Shown piece by piece: positions 17,156 to 28,438 of a stretch of DNA of 64,000 bases; positions within the stretch are counted from its first letter, which is position 1, and each line of letters opens with the position of its first letter. The DNA comes from Paracoccus sp. (in: a-proteobacteria). GTDB lineage: Bacteria; Pseudomonadota; Alphaproteobacteria; Rhodobacterales; Rhodobacteraceae. The stretch covers positions 32,561 through 96,560 of the forward strand of contig NZ_JAUNTJ010000011.1 of NCBI RefSeq assembly GCF_030538755.1, given 5' to 3'. Position numbers and translations under genes: made by a program. A model generated the notes under the pieces. The model was given only the letters and a program-made list of their open reading frames with translations. It searched no databases and was not told the DNA's origin.

Positions 17156-18045
17156 GCGGCGGGGCGGATCTGGGCGGACAGGTCGGGCAGCGGGCCGCCC
17201 GCCGCGATGTCGCGCCAGATCTGGATCAGAGGGCGCAGCGCCGCCGCCTTGGCATGATCCGACCACGGCTTTTCATATTGGTAATGGATCACATGCAGCC
17301 CGTCCCAGTCCCACAGCGCGGGCATGTTGATCCAGACATATTGCAGCATGTTGTATTGGACCGGCAGCCCGTGCCAGTCGGGGAAAAACTCCTGCAAAAA
17401 GGTCTGGTCGGTGCGCCGCCAGAACACGCCGGGCCGATCCAGCCGCGCCATCATCGCATCAAAGGTGGCCGCGTCGGGGCGCGCCGTGAACACGCCCGAG
17501 TTCATGCGGTGGAACCCGTCCAGCCCCTCATACACATTCGGGGCGGCGCAGAATTCGGGAAAGCCGAACAGCTTGTCGATATTGCGCACCACCAGCGCAT
17601 CGGCGTCGATGAACACCGTGCGGGCGTAATCCAGTTGCCACAGCCGCAGCTTGACGAAATTATCCAGCGGCGTGTGGAAATCGGGCTTGCCCCCGCGCGT
17701 GAATGCGGCGCGGGCGTGCAGGGCGTCGCGGGCGTGGGTGCGGTCGAATTCCGCCGAAGTGGGCAGCAGGTCCGCCGCGATCAGCCGTGCGCCAAGGTCG
17801 CGCAGCCCTTGCAGCGCGGGATGCGGAATGCCGCGGTGCATCACCGCAATATCGGCCCCGGTGCCGGTCAGCCGCAGCGAGCGCACCAGAGCCTCGGCCC
17901 CCGGCAGATAATCGGCATTCGTGACCAGCGTCACATAGGCGCACCCGGCCTGTGGCCCGCGTTCAGCCCGCAATCCGGGCGCAAGGGTGTAACAATCGGC
18001 GGGCGATTCTGTCGGCGTGGTTTGGGGCGGTGGCTGCATTGTCAT
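17152..18045 (-). CDS. GT8-family (glycogenin-like) glycosyltransferase
   Basis: About 297 residues with a GT-A fold. YVTLVTNADYLPGAEALVRS marks the nucleotide-sugar site and FIDADALVVRNID carries the metal-binding DxD. The later NMLQYVW and HVIHYQYEKPW segments resemble the glycogenin/galactinol-synthase branch. The start is uncertain: ATG at 18045 or 18039 gives a short polar leader, while a GTG at 18099 would add 18 residues. It is translationally coupled to the epimerase gene. The substrate is unknown. Confidence 0.82.
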   Translation of the reverse strand: MTMQPPPQTTPTESPADCYTLAPGLRAERGPQAGCAYVTLVTNADYLPGAEALVRSLRLTGTGADIAVMHRGIPHPALQGLRDLGARLIAADLLPTSAEFDRTHARDALHARAAFTRGGKPDFHTPLDNFVKLRLWQLDYARTVFIDADALVVRNIDKLFGFPEFCAAPNVYEGLDGFHRMNSGVFTARPDAATFDAMMARLDRPGVFWRRTDQTFLQEFFPDWHGLPVQYNMLQYVWINMPALWDWDGLHVIHYQYEKPWSDHAKAAALRPLIQIWRDIAAGGPLPDLSAQIRPAA

Positions 18046-18092
18046 GTTTTTCAATCTCTTGTGGGGCGTGGGCCAGGATTGTCGGGGCAACA

Positions 18093-18123
18093 CTGTCACA
18101 ATCGGATGAATGAATTATGACAG
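18093..18123. promoter_or_regulatory. 31-bp interrupted palindrome between divergent genes
   Basis: CTGTCACAAT (18093-18102) and ATTATGACAG (18114-18123) are inverted repeats matching at 9 of 10 positions across an 11-bp spacer. The site is 48 bp before the GT8 start and 64 bp before the oxidase start, where a dimeric regulator of either gene could bind. A function is inferred from symmetry and position only. Confidence 0.45.
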
Positions 18124-18186
18124 CCGCCGCGCGTCTTGGACAGAGCGCCGGATCACGCTAGAACCCCCTTCAGCGAGGAGACGCCC

Positions 18187-19566
18187 ATGCCCATTTCCGA
18201 ACCCGCCATCGCCGCTCTGACCGCCGTTTTCGGCGACCGGTTGTCGCAACGTGCCGCTGACCGCGATCACCATGCCGGGTCAGAGACCTTTCATCGCGCC
18301 CCGCCGCCCGATGCGGTGATCTGGCCGCTGACCACGGCCGAGGTCTCGTCCGCGCTGGCGATCTGCAACGAACACCGGGTGCCGGTGATCGGCTGGGGCA
18401 CCGGCACCTCGTTAGAGGGGCACGCGCTGGCGGTTCATGGCGGGGTGGTGCTGGACCTTGGCCGCATGGACAAGGTGATCGAGATCCGCCCCGGCGATAT
18501 GCAGGTCACGGTTCAGCCCGGCGTCACGCGTGAGGCGCTGAACACCGAACTGCGCGCGACGGGGCTGTTTTTCCCGGTCGATCCGGGCGCCAATGCCAGC
18601 CTTGGCGGCATGGCGGCCACGCGGGCCAGTGGCACGACGGCGGTGCGATACGGCACGATGCGCGATAACGTGCTGGCGCTTGAAGTGGTGCTGGCCGATG
18701 GCCGGGTGATCCGCACCGGCACCCGCGCGGCGAAATCCAGCGCCGGTTACGATCTGACCGGGCTGATGGTCGGGTCTGAAGGCACGCTGGGCATCATCAC
18801 CGAACTGACCTTGCGGCTGCACGGCCAGCCTGAACATGTCGCGGCGGCGGTTTGTGCCTTTCCGACGCTGGAATCGGCGGTCGAATGCGTCACTGCAACG
18901 ATGCAGTCGGGCATTCCGATGGCACGGATCGAATTTGTCGATTCGCTGGGGATCAGGGCGGTGAACGCGATGGCGCATCGCAGCTATCCCGAAACGCCGC
19001 ATCTGTTCGTGGAATTCAACGGCAGCGCGGAATCGGTGCGCGCCGATGCGGCGGCGTTCGGCGATCTGGCGCAGGAATTCGGCGGCACCGGCTTTGACTG
19101 GGCCGACACGCCCGAGGAACGCTCGGCCCTGTGGAAGATGCGGCATCAGGCCTATCCGGCCTGTCTGGCGCTGCGCCCCGGCGCGACGGCGGTGGTGACG
19201 GATGTCTGCGTGCCGATGTCGCATCTGGCCGAGGCCGTTGCCGCCGCCAGTGCCGATATTGCCGAACAGGGGATGACCGGCCCGATTCTGGGCCATGTCG
19301 GCGACGGCAATTTCCACGCCGCGCTGCTGGTCGATCCCGGCGACACCGATCAACTGGCCCGCGCCAAGGCCATCGCGCGCCGCATGGCCGAACGCGCGCT
19401 GGCTGTGGGCGGCACGATCAGCGGCGAACATGGCATCGGTGTCGGCAAACGCCCCCTGATGGCCGCCGAACATGGCGAGGCATGGGTCGTCATGGGCGCG
19501 ATCAAGGCGGCGCTGGACCCTCGTAATATCCTGAATCCGGGTAAATTGATACCCGATCGCAATTGA
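18187..19566 (+). CDS. FAD-linked oxidase, D-lactate dehydrogenase (Dld/GlcD) family
   Basis: A 459-residue vanillyl-alcohol-oxidase-fold flavoenzyme that oxidises D-lactate, glycolate or another 2-hydroxyacid. The N-terminal FAD domain has GWGTGTSLEGHAL (about 76-88), VDPGANASLGGMAATRASG and GLMVGSEGTLGIITELTLRL. The C-terminal substrate domain ends with GEHGIGVGKR and DPRNILNPGKL, hallmarks of this family. The ATG at 18187 is chosen because GAGGAG lies just before it; an upstream in-frame start at 18136 has no good ribosome site. There are no glcE/glcF-like partners, which favours a single-subunit Dld-type enzyme. Confidence 0.9.
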   Translation: MPISEPAIAALTAVFGDRLSQRAADRDHHAGSETFHRAPPPDAVIWPLTTAEVSSALAICNEHRVPVIGWGTGTSLEGHALAVHGGVVLDLGRMDKVIEIRPGDMQVTVQPGVTREALNTELRATGLFFPVDPGANASLGGMAATRASGTTAVRYGTMRDNVLALEVVLADGRVIRTGTRAAKSSAGYDLTGLMVGSEGTLGIITELTLRLHGQPEHVAAAVCAFPTLESAVECVTATMQSGIPMARIEFVDSLGIRAVNAMAHRSYPETPHLFVEFNGSAESVRADAAAFGDLAQEFGGTGFDWADTPEERSALWKMRHQAYPACLALRPGATAVVTDVCVPMSHLAEAVAAASADIAEQGMTGPILGHVGDGNFHAALLVDPGDTDQLARAKAIARRMAERALAVGGTISGEHGIGVGKRPLMAAEHGEAWVVMGAIKAALDPRNILNPGKLIPDRN

Positions 19567-19686
19567 CATATCAGGTGTTTGCGTAGAACATACACGCATC
19601 CGGTTTGCGGGCCGCCTTTGGATCTACCATAGGTCGATATTTGTCTGCGTGTCGGCTGATTGAAGAATCTGCTTGGTGGCGGTGCA

Positions 19687-20688
19687 ATGAACATTGCAAA
19701 TGAGATCATGTCTCGCGATGTGGCGGGCGATGGTCCGGTGCCTGTTGCTGGGCCGCCTGCCGCGCCGCCGGTAATTCTGTATGGTGCGCTGCGGTCGGGT
19801 GCCACCATGCTGCGGTTGATTCTGGACATGCATCCACAACTGTCCTGCCCGATCGAGGCGGATTTTCTGTTCGATCATCTGCGGCCATCCGGGGGCGGCT
19901 GGATTCTGGATCGCAATCGCCTGCTGGGCGACCGGATCTTTATGCAGTCTTCTATCGCGCCGCCCCGCAGTCACCATGGCCAGCCCGCAGTGGCCGAGAT
20001 GATCGCGGCGCTGAAGGCGCACAAGCCGCAGGCGCGGCTGGTTTTGTCGCTGCATCGCGGGCTGGATGCCGCATTGGCGCTGTTGCCGGATGCACGGGTC
20101 ATTCACCTTGTGCGCGATCCGCGTGATGTGGCGATTTCCTCGGTCCGCATGGGCTGGGCGGGGGATGTGTATCACGCCGCGCAACACTGGGTCGCAACCG
20201 AAGCCGACTGGGACCGGGCCGCATCGCAACTGGCCACAAGGCCGATAAAGACCGTGCATTTCGAAAGCCTTGTCGATCAACCCCGAGAACAGATCGAGCG
20301 TCTGTGCCGGTTTCTGGGCGTCGATTTTGATCCGGTGATGCTGCGGTTTCACGAAACATCCAGCTATCGCCCGGTTGATGCGTCATCGTCTTTTCGGTGG
20401 CAGCGTAGTGCGAAAATGTCTGATATTGCGCTGATTGACAGCGCGGTCGGCCCGCTGATTGCGGCGCGCGGCTATTCTGTCAGCGATGTGGCCCCGGTCA
20501 GGCTGACCCGGTTGCGGCTGCTGCGGGTCAAACTGCGCGGCAAGCTCAAGCGGATGGGCTTTCGCATAAACCGCTATGGGCTGCGCGATACGATGCTGGA
20601 CCTGGCCTCGAACCGGCTGGGTCTGGCATGGCTGGGGCACAAGGCGCGGCAGCGGATCATGCAGCAAGACCTGCGGCATCTGGAATAG
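19687..20688 (+). CDS. Sulfotransferase family protein
   Basis: A 333-residue protein with a PAPS-dependent sulfotransferase fold. The 5'-phosphosulfate loop is YGALRSGATMLRLILDMHP and the 3'-phosphate motif is RVIHLVRDPRDVAIS. A C-terminal basic region may bind substrate. Bacterial members sulfate lipids, sugars or cell-surface glycans; the target here is unknown. I chose ATG 19687; a TTG at 19660 would add nine residues. It stands alone, 120 bp after the oxidase gene. Confidence 0.85.
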   Translation: MNIANEIMSRDVAGDGPVPVAGPPAAPPVILYGALRSGATMLRLILDMHPQLSCPIEADFLFDHLRPSGGGWILDRNRLLGDRIFMQSSIAPPRSHHGQPAVAEMIAALKAHKPQARLVLSLHRGLDAALALLPDARVIHLVRDPRDVAISSVRMGWAGDVYHAAQHWVATEADWDRAASQLATRPIKTVHFESLVDQPREQIERLCRFLGVDFDPVMLRFHETSSYRPVDASSSFRWQRSAKMSDIALIDSAVGPLIAARGYSVSDVAPVRLTRLRLLRVKLRGKLKRMGFRINRYGLRDTMLDLASNRLGLAWLGHKARQRIMQQDLRHLE

Positions 20689-20787
20689 TGCATGGCCGGC
20701 GACGGTGAGCCATCGGCCGCCCCGGCACCTGCTGTGGAACCCTGCGCCGCCTGCGGCGTTGTGCCCTCAACCAGCAGGAGAAACAGC

Positions 20788-21084
20788 ATGTCCCATAACC
20801 CGAATCCCGAAAAACAGGCGCGCAAGCACAGCCCCGCCCTGCTGGCCATTTTGCTGGCGCTGGTGGTCGCGGCGCTGGTCTTTTTCGTTTTCGGTGCATC
20901 CGATCCTTCGCCCGATGATCTGACGCAGGTCGAGGTGCCGCAAAGCGGGCAGGCCGGGGGAACCGAAACCATTCCGCCGACCCCCACGGTCGAGCCGACC
21001 CCCGGCAGCGAACCTCCGCAGGCCGAGGGGCAGCCCGCGACGTCGGCACCCGGCGAGACGCTGCCCACGGCCCCGTCGAACTGA
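20788..21084 (+). CDS. Small single-TM protein with acidic Pro/Thr-rich tail
   Basis: A 98-residue protein: a short basic N-terminus, one TM helix (SPALLAILLALVVAALVFFVF, about 15-35), then a Pro/Thr/Glu-rich tail rich in TPTVEPTPGSEPP. AGGAG lies eight bases before the ATG. A terminator follows. It is probably a small inner-membrane protein with a disordered periplasmic tail; no family is recognised. Confidence 0.7.
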   Translation: MSHNPNPEKQARKHSPALLAILLALVVAALVFFVFGASDPSPDDLTQVEVPQSGQAGGTETIPPTPTVEPTPGSEPPQAEGQPATSAPGETLPTAPSN

Positions 21085-21119
21085 TGCGGGCCTTGCCTGC
21101 CCGCTGACGCTTTCGTGAC

Positions 21120-21151
21120 ACTCGGGCACCCGTGACTTTGCGCCCGAGTTT
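21120..21151 (+). terminator. Rho-independent terminator
   Basis: ACTCGGGC (21120-21127) pairs with GCCCGAGT (21142-21149) across a 14-base loop and runs into TTTT. It lies 35 bases after the small membrane protein gene and before the lysozyme gene. Confidence 0.7.
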
Positions 21152-21193
21152 TGCGATAGGTGCCGAAAATCCACCAGACAAGTCGGGGGCAGG

Positions 21194-21997
21194 GTGCGCA
21201 AGGCAACGAAACTTCTTTTGGGGCTGGTTCTGGCCGTCATGGCCGCCTGCGGCCCTGCTCCGCAGCAACGGGCAAGCGGCCCTGCCGTCATGGCGGGCAG
21301 CGTGGCGACCACGGTGCCGCAACTGGGCGACCGCGCCCCGCATCCGTGGGTCGGCGGGCACCCCTATGCCCACCCGGTGCATGGCATCGACGTGTCGCGC
21401 TGGCAGGGCAATGTTGACTGGAACCGGGTGCGCAGCGCCGGTGTCAGCTTTGTGTTCATCAAGGCGACCGAGGGCGGCGACCATGCCGACCCGAACTTTC
21501 GCCGTTACTGGTATGAAACCGCGCAGGCCCGCATCCCGCGCGGGGCGTATCACTATTTCTACTTCTGCCGCTCGGGCCGGCAGCAGGCGGAATGGTTCAT
21601 CCGCAACGTGCCGCGCGAACGTGGCGCGCTGCCGCCGGTGCTGGATCTGGAATGGACGGCCTCGCGCACCTGCCCGCGCCGCCCGCCCAGCCACGAGGTG
21701 CTGCGCGAGGCGAAAATCTTCAAGGACATCCTGCACCAGCATTATGGTCAGCGCCCGATCATCTACACCACGGTCGATTTCTATCGCGACAACAACCTTG
21801 GCAACTGGCCCGAGGAATTCTGGCTGCGCAGCGTCGCGGGCCACCCGCGCCTTGTCTATCCCGGCCAACGCTGGAGCTTTTGGCAATATTCCGGCACCGG
21901 CATCGTGCCGGGTATCCGGGGCGACGTCGATCTGAACGTCTTTGCCGGATCGCCCGCGCAATGGCGTCAGTATCTGAACAACAGGTTGCAACGATGA
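21194..21997 (+). CDS. GH25-family lysozyme, lipoprotein
   Basis: A 267-residue glycoside hydrolase that would cleave the MurNAc-GlcNAc bond of peptidoglycan. A lipoprotein signal ends at VMAAC (Cys19). The GH25 core starts at [16 protein letters not shown], with catalytic-region marks [27 protein letters not shown] (the acidic pair) and IYTTVDFY, and ends in [10 protein letters not shown] and DVDLNVF. The start is a GTG after a G-rich stretch. It overlaps the CPBP gene by 4 bp. Confidence 0.92.
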   Translation: MRKATKLLLGLVLAVMAACGPAPQQRASGPAVMAGSVATTVPQLGDRAPHPWVGGHPYAHPVHGIDVSRWQGNVDWNRVRSAGVSFVFIKATEGGDHADPNFRRYWYETAQARIPRGAYHYFYFCRSGRQQAEWFIRNVPRERGALPPVLDLEWTASRTCPRRPPSHEVLREAKIFKDILHQHYGQRPIIYTTVDFYRDNNLGNWPEEFWLRSVAGHPRLVYPGQRWSFWQYSGTGIVPGIRGDVDLNVFAGSPAQWRQYLNNRLQR

Positions 21998-22662
21998 CGA
22001 CCAGCGATTCCCTGCCACACGCAAACCGCCGCCTGCGGCTGGGGATCGAGTTTGCCGCGCTGTATATCGGCGCGCCGCTGGCGATGGCGCTGTTTCTGCC
22101 GCCCCGGCAGATGTTTCCGGCACTGTTCGCCTTTACCGTCGCCGGGCTGATCCTGCTGTGGTTCACCGGCGGGTTCGACTGGCGGTCGCTGTTTCGCGGC
22201 TGGCGGAAAATCCCCTGGGCCGAAGCCGCGCTGCTGGCCGCCGTGACGCTGGTTTCGGGCGTCATCATCCTGTGGCTGGCCGGACGGCAGGGGGCGATCT
22301 TTGGCATCCTGCGGTCGCGGCCCGAGTTTCTGCTGGTGATCTGGTCGCTGTATCCGCTGCTGTCGGCCTTGCCGCAGGAACTGATCTTTCGCCCGCTGTT
22401 CTTTCACCGCTATGGCAGCCTGTTCGACAATCAGCGTCAGGCGCTGCTGGTCAATTCGGCGATCTTCAGCTTTGCGCATCTGATGTATTGGTCATGGATC
22501 GTCGCCGCCATGACGCTGATCGGCGGCTGGGTCTTTGCCCGCGCCTATCTGCGGCACGGCTTTCCGGCGGCATGGGTGCTGCACGCGGTGGCGGGGAATA
22601 TGATCTTTGCCGTCGGCATGGGCGTCTATTTCTGGACCGGCAACGTCCAGAGGCCCTTCTGA
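21994..22662 (+). CDS. CPBP-family intramembrane metalloprotease
   Basis: A 222-residue membrane protein of the Abi/CPBP family (related to the Rce1 prenyl protease) with about six hydrophobic segments. The usual EExxxR motif appears as QELIFR, with Gln for the first Glu. The second motif is FSFAHLM, with its metal-binding His, and the third is HAVAGN. The missing first Glu makes activity uncertain. It is translationally coupled to the GH25 lysozyme gene (ATGA), suggesting a joint envelope role. Confidence 0.82.
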   Translation: MTTSDSLPHANRRLRLGIEFAALYIGAPLAMALFLPPRQMFPALFAFTVAGLILLWFTGGFDWRSLFRGWRKIPWAEAALLAAVTLVSGVIILWLAGRQGAIFGILRSRPEFLLVIWSLYPLLSALPQELIFRPLFFHRYGSLFDNQRQALLVNSAIFSFAHLMYWSWIVAAMTLIGGWVFARAYLRHGFPAAWVLHAVAGNMIFAVGMGVYFWTGNVQRPF

Positions 22663-22721
22663 CGGTTGACTTTACTGCGCTGCCGCGCCTTATGCGGGGG
22701 CTGAACAACCGGGAACTGACC

Positions 22722-24494
22722 ATGCACGCCTATCGCAGCCATACCTGCGCCGATCTGACCGCCGCCCAAGCCGGGGAAACCGTCCGTCTGTCGGGCTGGG
22801 TTCACCGCGTCCGCGATCACGGGGGCGTGCTGTTCGTCGATCTGCGCGATCATTACGGCATGACGCAGGTGCTGGCCGACAGCGACAGCCCGGCATTCGC
22901 CGCGATGGAGCGGCTGCGCGCCGAAACCGTGGTGCGCATTGATGGCCGGGTCAAGCTGCGCGATGCGTCGCTGGTGAACCCGAAACTGCCCACCGGCGAG
23001 ATCGAGGTTTACGCCACCGAGGTCGAAGTCCTCGGCCCGGCCGAGGAACTGCCCCTGCCGGTCTTCGGCGATCAGGACTACCCCGAGGAAACGCGGCTGG
23101 CCTATCGCTTTCTGGACCTGCGCCGCGAAAGCCTGCACAACAACATCATGCTGCGGTCGCGCGTGGTGAAATGGCTGCGCGACCGGATGTGGGAGGGCGG
23201 CTTTACCGAGTTTCAGACCCCGATCATCACCGCCTCCAGCCCCGAAGGGGCGCGCGACTTTCTGGTGCCCTCGCGCCTGCATCCGGGCAAGTTCTATGCG
23301 CTGCCGCAGGCCCCGCAGCAGTTCAAGCAGTTGATTATGGTTGCCGGTTTCGACCGCTATTTCCAGATCGCGCCCTGTTTCCGCGACGAAGACCCGCGCG
23401 CCGACCGCAGCCCTACCGATTTCTATCAGCTTGATCTGGAAATGTCCTTTGTCGATCAAGAGGATGTCTTTGCCGCCGTGCAGCCCGTCATTCAGGGCCT
23501 GTTTCAGGAATTCGGCGGCGGTCGTCGCGTCGATGCCGACTGGCCGCGCATCCCCTATGCGACCGCGATGCTGAAATACGGCAGCGACAAGCCCGACCTG
23601 CGCAACCCGATCGAAATGGTGGACGTGTCCGACCATTTCCGCGGTTCCGGCTTTGGCATCTTTGCCAAACTGCTGGAACAGGACGGCACCGAGGTCCGCG
23701 CCATCCCCGCCCCCACCGGCGGCTCGCGCAAATTCGCCGACCGGATGAACGCTTTTGCCCAAGCGCAGGGCCTGCCGGGGATGGGGTATATCTTCTGGCG
23801 CAAGGGCGACAACGGCATGGAAGCCGCCGGTCCCATCGCCAAGGCCTTGGGCGATGCCCCGACCGAGGCGATCCGCACTCAGCTTGGGCTGGGCGAAGGC
23901 GACGCGGTGTTCTTCCTTGGCGGCAAGCCCGAACAGTTCGAGGCCGTCGCCGGTCGTGCCCGCAACGAAATCGGGCGCGAGTTGGAACTGACCGACGAAA
24001 ACCAGTTCAAATTCGCATGGATCGTCGATTTCCCGATGTATGAGAAAAGCGACGAAGGGAAGATCGACTTTTCCCACAACCCGTTTTCCATGCCGCAGGG
24101 TGGCCTTGACGCGCTGTCGGGCGATCCGCTGGCGGTCAAGGGCTATCAATACGATCTGGCCTGCAACGGCTACGAACTGGTTTCGGGCGCAATCCGCAAC
24201 CACAAGCCGGAAATCATGTTCAAGGCGTTCGAACTGGCCGGCTATGGTCAGGACGAGGTGGAAAAACGCTTTGGCGGCATGGTCAAGGCGTTCCGCTATG
24301 GCGCGCCGCCCCATGGCGGTTGTGCGGCGGGGATCGACCGGATCGTGATGCTGCTGGCGGATGAACAGAACATCCGCGAGGTCATCATGTTCCCGATGAA
24401 CCAGCGCGCCGAAGACCTGATGATGGGCGCCCCGTCCGAGCCGACCAACGAACAGATGCGCGAGCTGCGTCTGCGGGTGCTGCCCAAGGAATAA
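22722..24494 (+). CDS. aspS: Aspartyl-tRNA synthetase
   Basis: A 590-residue class II synthetase of bacterial type charging tRNA-Asp. The N-terminal OB-fold anticodon domain (about 1-110) has [20 protein letters not shown]. Motif 2 is seen in [20 protein letters not shown]. The bacterial GAD insertion lies in the middle, and motif 3 is [12 protein letters not shown] near the end, before [18 protein letters not shown]. The ATG at 22722 gives the family's normal start; the longer open frame upstream runs through the CPBP gene. Whether it is discriminating or also charges tRNA-Asn cannot be told by eye. Confidence 0.96.
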   Translation: MHAYRSHTCADLTAAQAGETVRLSGWVHRVRDHGGVLFVDLRDHYGMTQVLADSDSPAFAAMERLRAETVVRIDGRVKLRDASLVNPKLPTGEIEVYATEVEVLGPAEELPLPVFGDQDYPEETRLAYRFLDLRRESLHNNIMLRSRVVKWLRDRMWEGGFTEFQTPIITASSPEGARDFLVPSRLHPGKFYALPQAPQQFKQLIMVAGFDRYFQIAPCFRDEDPRADRSPTDFYQLDLEMSFVDQEDVFAAVQPVIQGLFQEFGGGRRVDADWPRIPYATAMLKYGSDKPDLRNPIEMVDVSDHFRGSGFGIFAKLLEQDGTEVRAIPAPTGGSRKFADRMNAFAQAQGLPGMGYIFWRKGDNGMEAAGPIAKALGDAPTEAIRTQLGLGEGDAVFFLGGKPEQFEAVAGRARNEIGRELELTDENQFKFAWIVDFPMYEKSDEGKIDFSHNPFSMPQGGLDALSGDPLAVKGYQYDLACNGYELVSGAIRNHKPEIMFKAFELAGYGQDEVEKRFGGMVKAFRYGAPPHGGCAAGIDRIVMLLADEQNIREVIMFPMNQRAEDLMMGAPSEPTNEQMRELRLRVLPKE

Positions 24495-24497
24495 GGG

Positions 24498-25187
24498 CTA
24501 GGTCCGCGCCGATTCCAGCGCGGCCTGACAATGGATCAGCGCGGTGTCAAAGACCGGCACCGCGACATTGCCCTGATGCAGCAGCATTCCGACCTCGGTG
24601 CAGCCAAGGATCAGGCTGTCGGCCCCCTGCGCAATCAGTCGGGCGGCGATGGTTTCGAACGCGGCGCGACTGGCGGGGGTGGTGATGTCGCGGCACAATT
24701 CGTCGTAAATGATCCGGTGGATCGTGGCGCGGTCGTCGGGGGTTGGGATGATCGGGCGCAGCCCGGCGGCGATCAGCCGGTTGGTGTAAAAATCTTGCTC
24801 CATGGTAAAGGCGGTTGCCATCAGCCCCGGCGCGCGCAGCCCGGCTGCGGTTATCTGCGCGGCGGTGGCATCGGCGATATGCAGCAAGGGGATCGGCACG
24901 CCCGTCATTATCTGATCCGCAATCTTGTGCATGGTATTGGTCGCCAGAATCAGCAGATCGGCCCCGCCTGCCGCCAGTGCCTTGGCGTGTCGGTTCAGGA
25001 TCGCCGCCGCGCCATCCCAATCCCCCGCCGCCTGCAAATCGGCAATCGGCGCGAAATCGACCGAGCGGATCAGCAGATCGGGCGAATGCAGCCCGCCCAG
25101 CCGGTCGCGCGTCAGGTTGCACAGCCTGCGGTAATAGATCTGCGTCGAGGCGGCGGACATGCCGCCCAGAATGCCGATGGTTTTCAT
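24498..25187 (-). CDS. Aspartate/glutamate racemase family protein (RacX/YgeA type)
   Basis: A 229-residue PLP-independent racemase starting MKTIGILGGMSAAST. Catalysis uses two opposed residues: the second site is LILGCTEVGML (Cys) and the first is ATNTMHKIAD, with Thr where classical racemases have Cys. That Thr/Cys pair is what I recall for E. coli YgeA, which acts on several amino acids including homoserine, so the protein need not be inactive. It is convergent with aspS with only 3 bp between. Confidence 0.85.
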   Translation of the reverse strand: MKTIGILGGMSAASTQIYYRRLCNLTRDRLGGLHSPDLLIRSVDFAPIADLQAAGDWDGAAAILNRHAKALAAGGADLLILATNTMHKIADQIMTGVPIPLLHIADATAAQITAAGLRAPGLMATAFTMEQDFYTNRLIAAGLRPIIPTPDDRATIHRIIYDELCRDITTPASRAAFETIAARLIAQGADSLILGCTEVGMLLHQGNVAVPVFDTALIHCQAALESART

Positions 25188-25524
25188 CTGTCCCCCGTCT
25201 GCGCGACTGTCCGCATCCGCGCAGGCTAGCGCCGGTTTCGCGCGCAGGCCAGCAGAGTGTGCCTTGCCGCGGCTGTTCGGCACGGGCAGAGGTTCTGGCG
25301 GCTTGCGGCCTGATCCTATGTGCCTGGCCCCAGGGGGCTGCTGCCAGCGTGTTTCCAGTGCATCGCCCCCGCCGCCGCCTCTGTCGGTGTGGCCAGATTG
25401 GCTGTTGTGGTCGGGGGGCTGAATGGTTGTCAGATATGCCCTGACCCGTCGCGCTTGCGGTCCTCTGTTGCGATCCGGGGCCGTGCGGCTGACCGGGCAG
25501 ATCAGCCCCGCAACCGCCCCGCCG
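25188..25524. other. 337-bp intergenic region without recognisable gene
   Basis: Between the racemase start and the end of dprA no frame on either strand looks like a protein, and no tRNA, riboswitch or clear terminator is seen. It contains the racemase promoter and may hold decayed coding DNA. Confidence 0.4.
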
Positions 25525-26739
25525 TCACACCAGTGCCAGCCGCCCGCCTGCCAGCCGCGTCAGGCGGCCTTGCAGTTCCAGCGACAGGATCGCCGGGGTC
25601 AGCGTGGCTGCGGGCAGGCCAAGGTCGCGGATCAGGGTGTCTTCCTCGGTCGGGCTGGGGGACAGCGACGACAGGATGCGGCGTTCCAGATCGGCGGGGC
25701 TGGGCAGCCCTTCGCGGGCACGGGCCAGCGTAGCAGCGGCGCGGTTGCGCGATGCCGCCGGATCGGGCGCGGGGCCAGAGGGCACCACGACCATGCGCGG
25801 GCGGCGCGGCGCGGGTTCGGGCACAGGTTGCGCCACCTGTTCCGCCGCGTGCTGCGGGGCATTCGCCAGCGCCTCGGCCACATCGGCGGCGCTGCGCACC
25901 AAGGTCGCGCCATCGCGGATCAGCGTGTTGCAGCCCGCCGCGCGTGCGTCCATCGGATGGCCGGGAACCGCCATCACCTCGCGCCCCTGATCCAGCGCCG
26001 CCTTGGCGGTAATCAGGCTGCCGGAACGGTGCGCGGCCTCGATCACCACGACGGCGCGCGACAGGCCCGAGACGATGCGGTTGCGCATCGGGTAATGCCG
26101 CGCCACGGGTTCGGTGCCCGGCGGCTGTTCCGACAGCAGTGCGCCGCGTTCGGCGATCTGCGCGGCCAGCACGTTGTTTTCGGAAGGATAAATCACGTCG
26201 ATCCCGCCCGCCATCACCGCCACGGTGCCGCTGTCCAGCGCGGCGTTATGGGCGGCGGTGTCGATGCCGCGCGCCAGACCGGCCACGACGCAATGCCCGG
26301 CCTCGCCCAGCCCCAGCGCCATGCTGCGCGCCATGCGCAGCCCCAGAGACGAGGCATTGCGCGCCCCGATCACCGCAACGGGATCAGCCGTCAGCCATTT
26401 CACATCGCCGCGCAGCCACAGCACGGGCGGCGCGCCGTCGATGTCGCGCAGCGCGGCGGGGTAATCGGCGCTGTCCCAGCGGATCAGCCGCGCCCCGGCC
26501 CGGCGCCCGGCGTTCAGTTCCGCCGCCGCCACGCCTTCGGGGCAGGGGGTATAACTGTCCATCCCGGCGGCACGGGCAATCTCGGGCAGCGCCTCCAGCG
26601 CGGCGCGCACCGAGCCATGTTCCGCGATCAGCCGATAAAACGTCGCCGGCCCCACGCGGCGAGAGCGGATGAGACGGAGGACGCAGAGATCGTCTTCCTT
26701 CGTGGTGGGTGGGGTGTTGGGGGTGTCGAAAGAAAACAT
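25525..26739 (-). CDS. dprA: DNA-processing protein DprA
   Basis: A 404-residue protein that loads RecA on incoming single-stranded DNA during transformation. An N-terminal helical domain (RLIRSRRVGPATFYRLIAEHG) precedes the Rossmann-type DprA core: VAVIGARNASSLGLRMA, VVAGLARGIDTAAH, MAGGIDVIYPSEN, RNRIVSGLSRAVVVIEA, RSGSLITAKAALDQGREVMAVPG and the CNTLIRDGA segment. A C-terminal winged-helix domain is likely. I start at the ATG at 26739 (AAGG about eight bases before); the frame extends 17 codons further upstream. Confidence 0.92.
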   Translation of the reverse strand: MFSFDTPNTPPTTKEDDLCVLRLIRSRRVGPATFYRLIAEHGSVRAALEALPEIARAAGMDSYTPCPEGVAAAELNAGRRAGARLIRWDSADYPAALRDIDGAPPVLWLRGDVKWLTADPVAVIGARNASSLGLRMARSMALGLGEAGHCVVAGLARGIDTAAHNAALDSGTVAVMAGGIDVIYPSENNVLAAQIAERGALLSEQPPGTEPVARHYPMRNRIVSGLSRAVVVIEAAHRSGSLITAKAALDQGREVMAVPGHPMDARAAGCNTLIRDGATLVRSAADVAEALANAPQHAAEQVAQPVPEPAPRRPRMVVVPSGPAPDPAASRNRAAATLARAREGLPSPADLERRILSSLSPSPTEEDTLIRDLGLPAATLTPAILSLELQGRLTRLAGGRLALV

Positions 26740-26843
26740 CCCGATACCTTGCTGCCCTCGTCTCATCCTGAGCGCAGGCATAACCGGCAATTGGTTAACA
26801 AAGTGTTAGCGGAATCGATTCTTTTCGCCCGCAGCGGAAAAAT

Positions 26844-28265
<1,422 letters not shown>

Positions 28266-28438
28266 GCGGGGGGCCTTTCGGAAAGGATGATCTTGGGCAT
28301 CGGGCACAGGTATGACTTGCCGGACAGGTCGATATATGGTCATAAATCCCAAAGGATGAAAGGGACAGGGGTGGCAAATCGCCGCAACCGGCCCGGCGCT
28401 TGACCGGCAAGGCAGCGCCCAGCGAACGGGATGAGACA

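Noticed and set aside
22626-24314. 562-codon open frame on the minus strand opposite aspS
   Set aside because: Antisense to aspS, no ribosome site or protein-like pattern.
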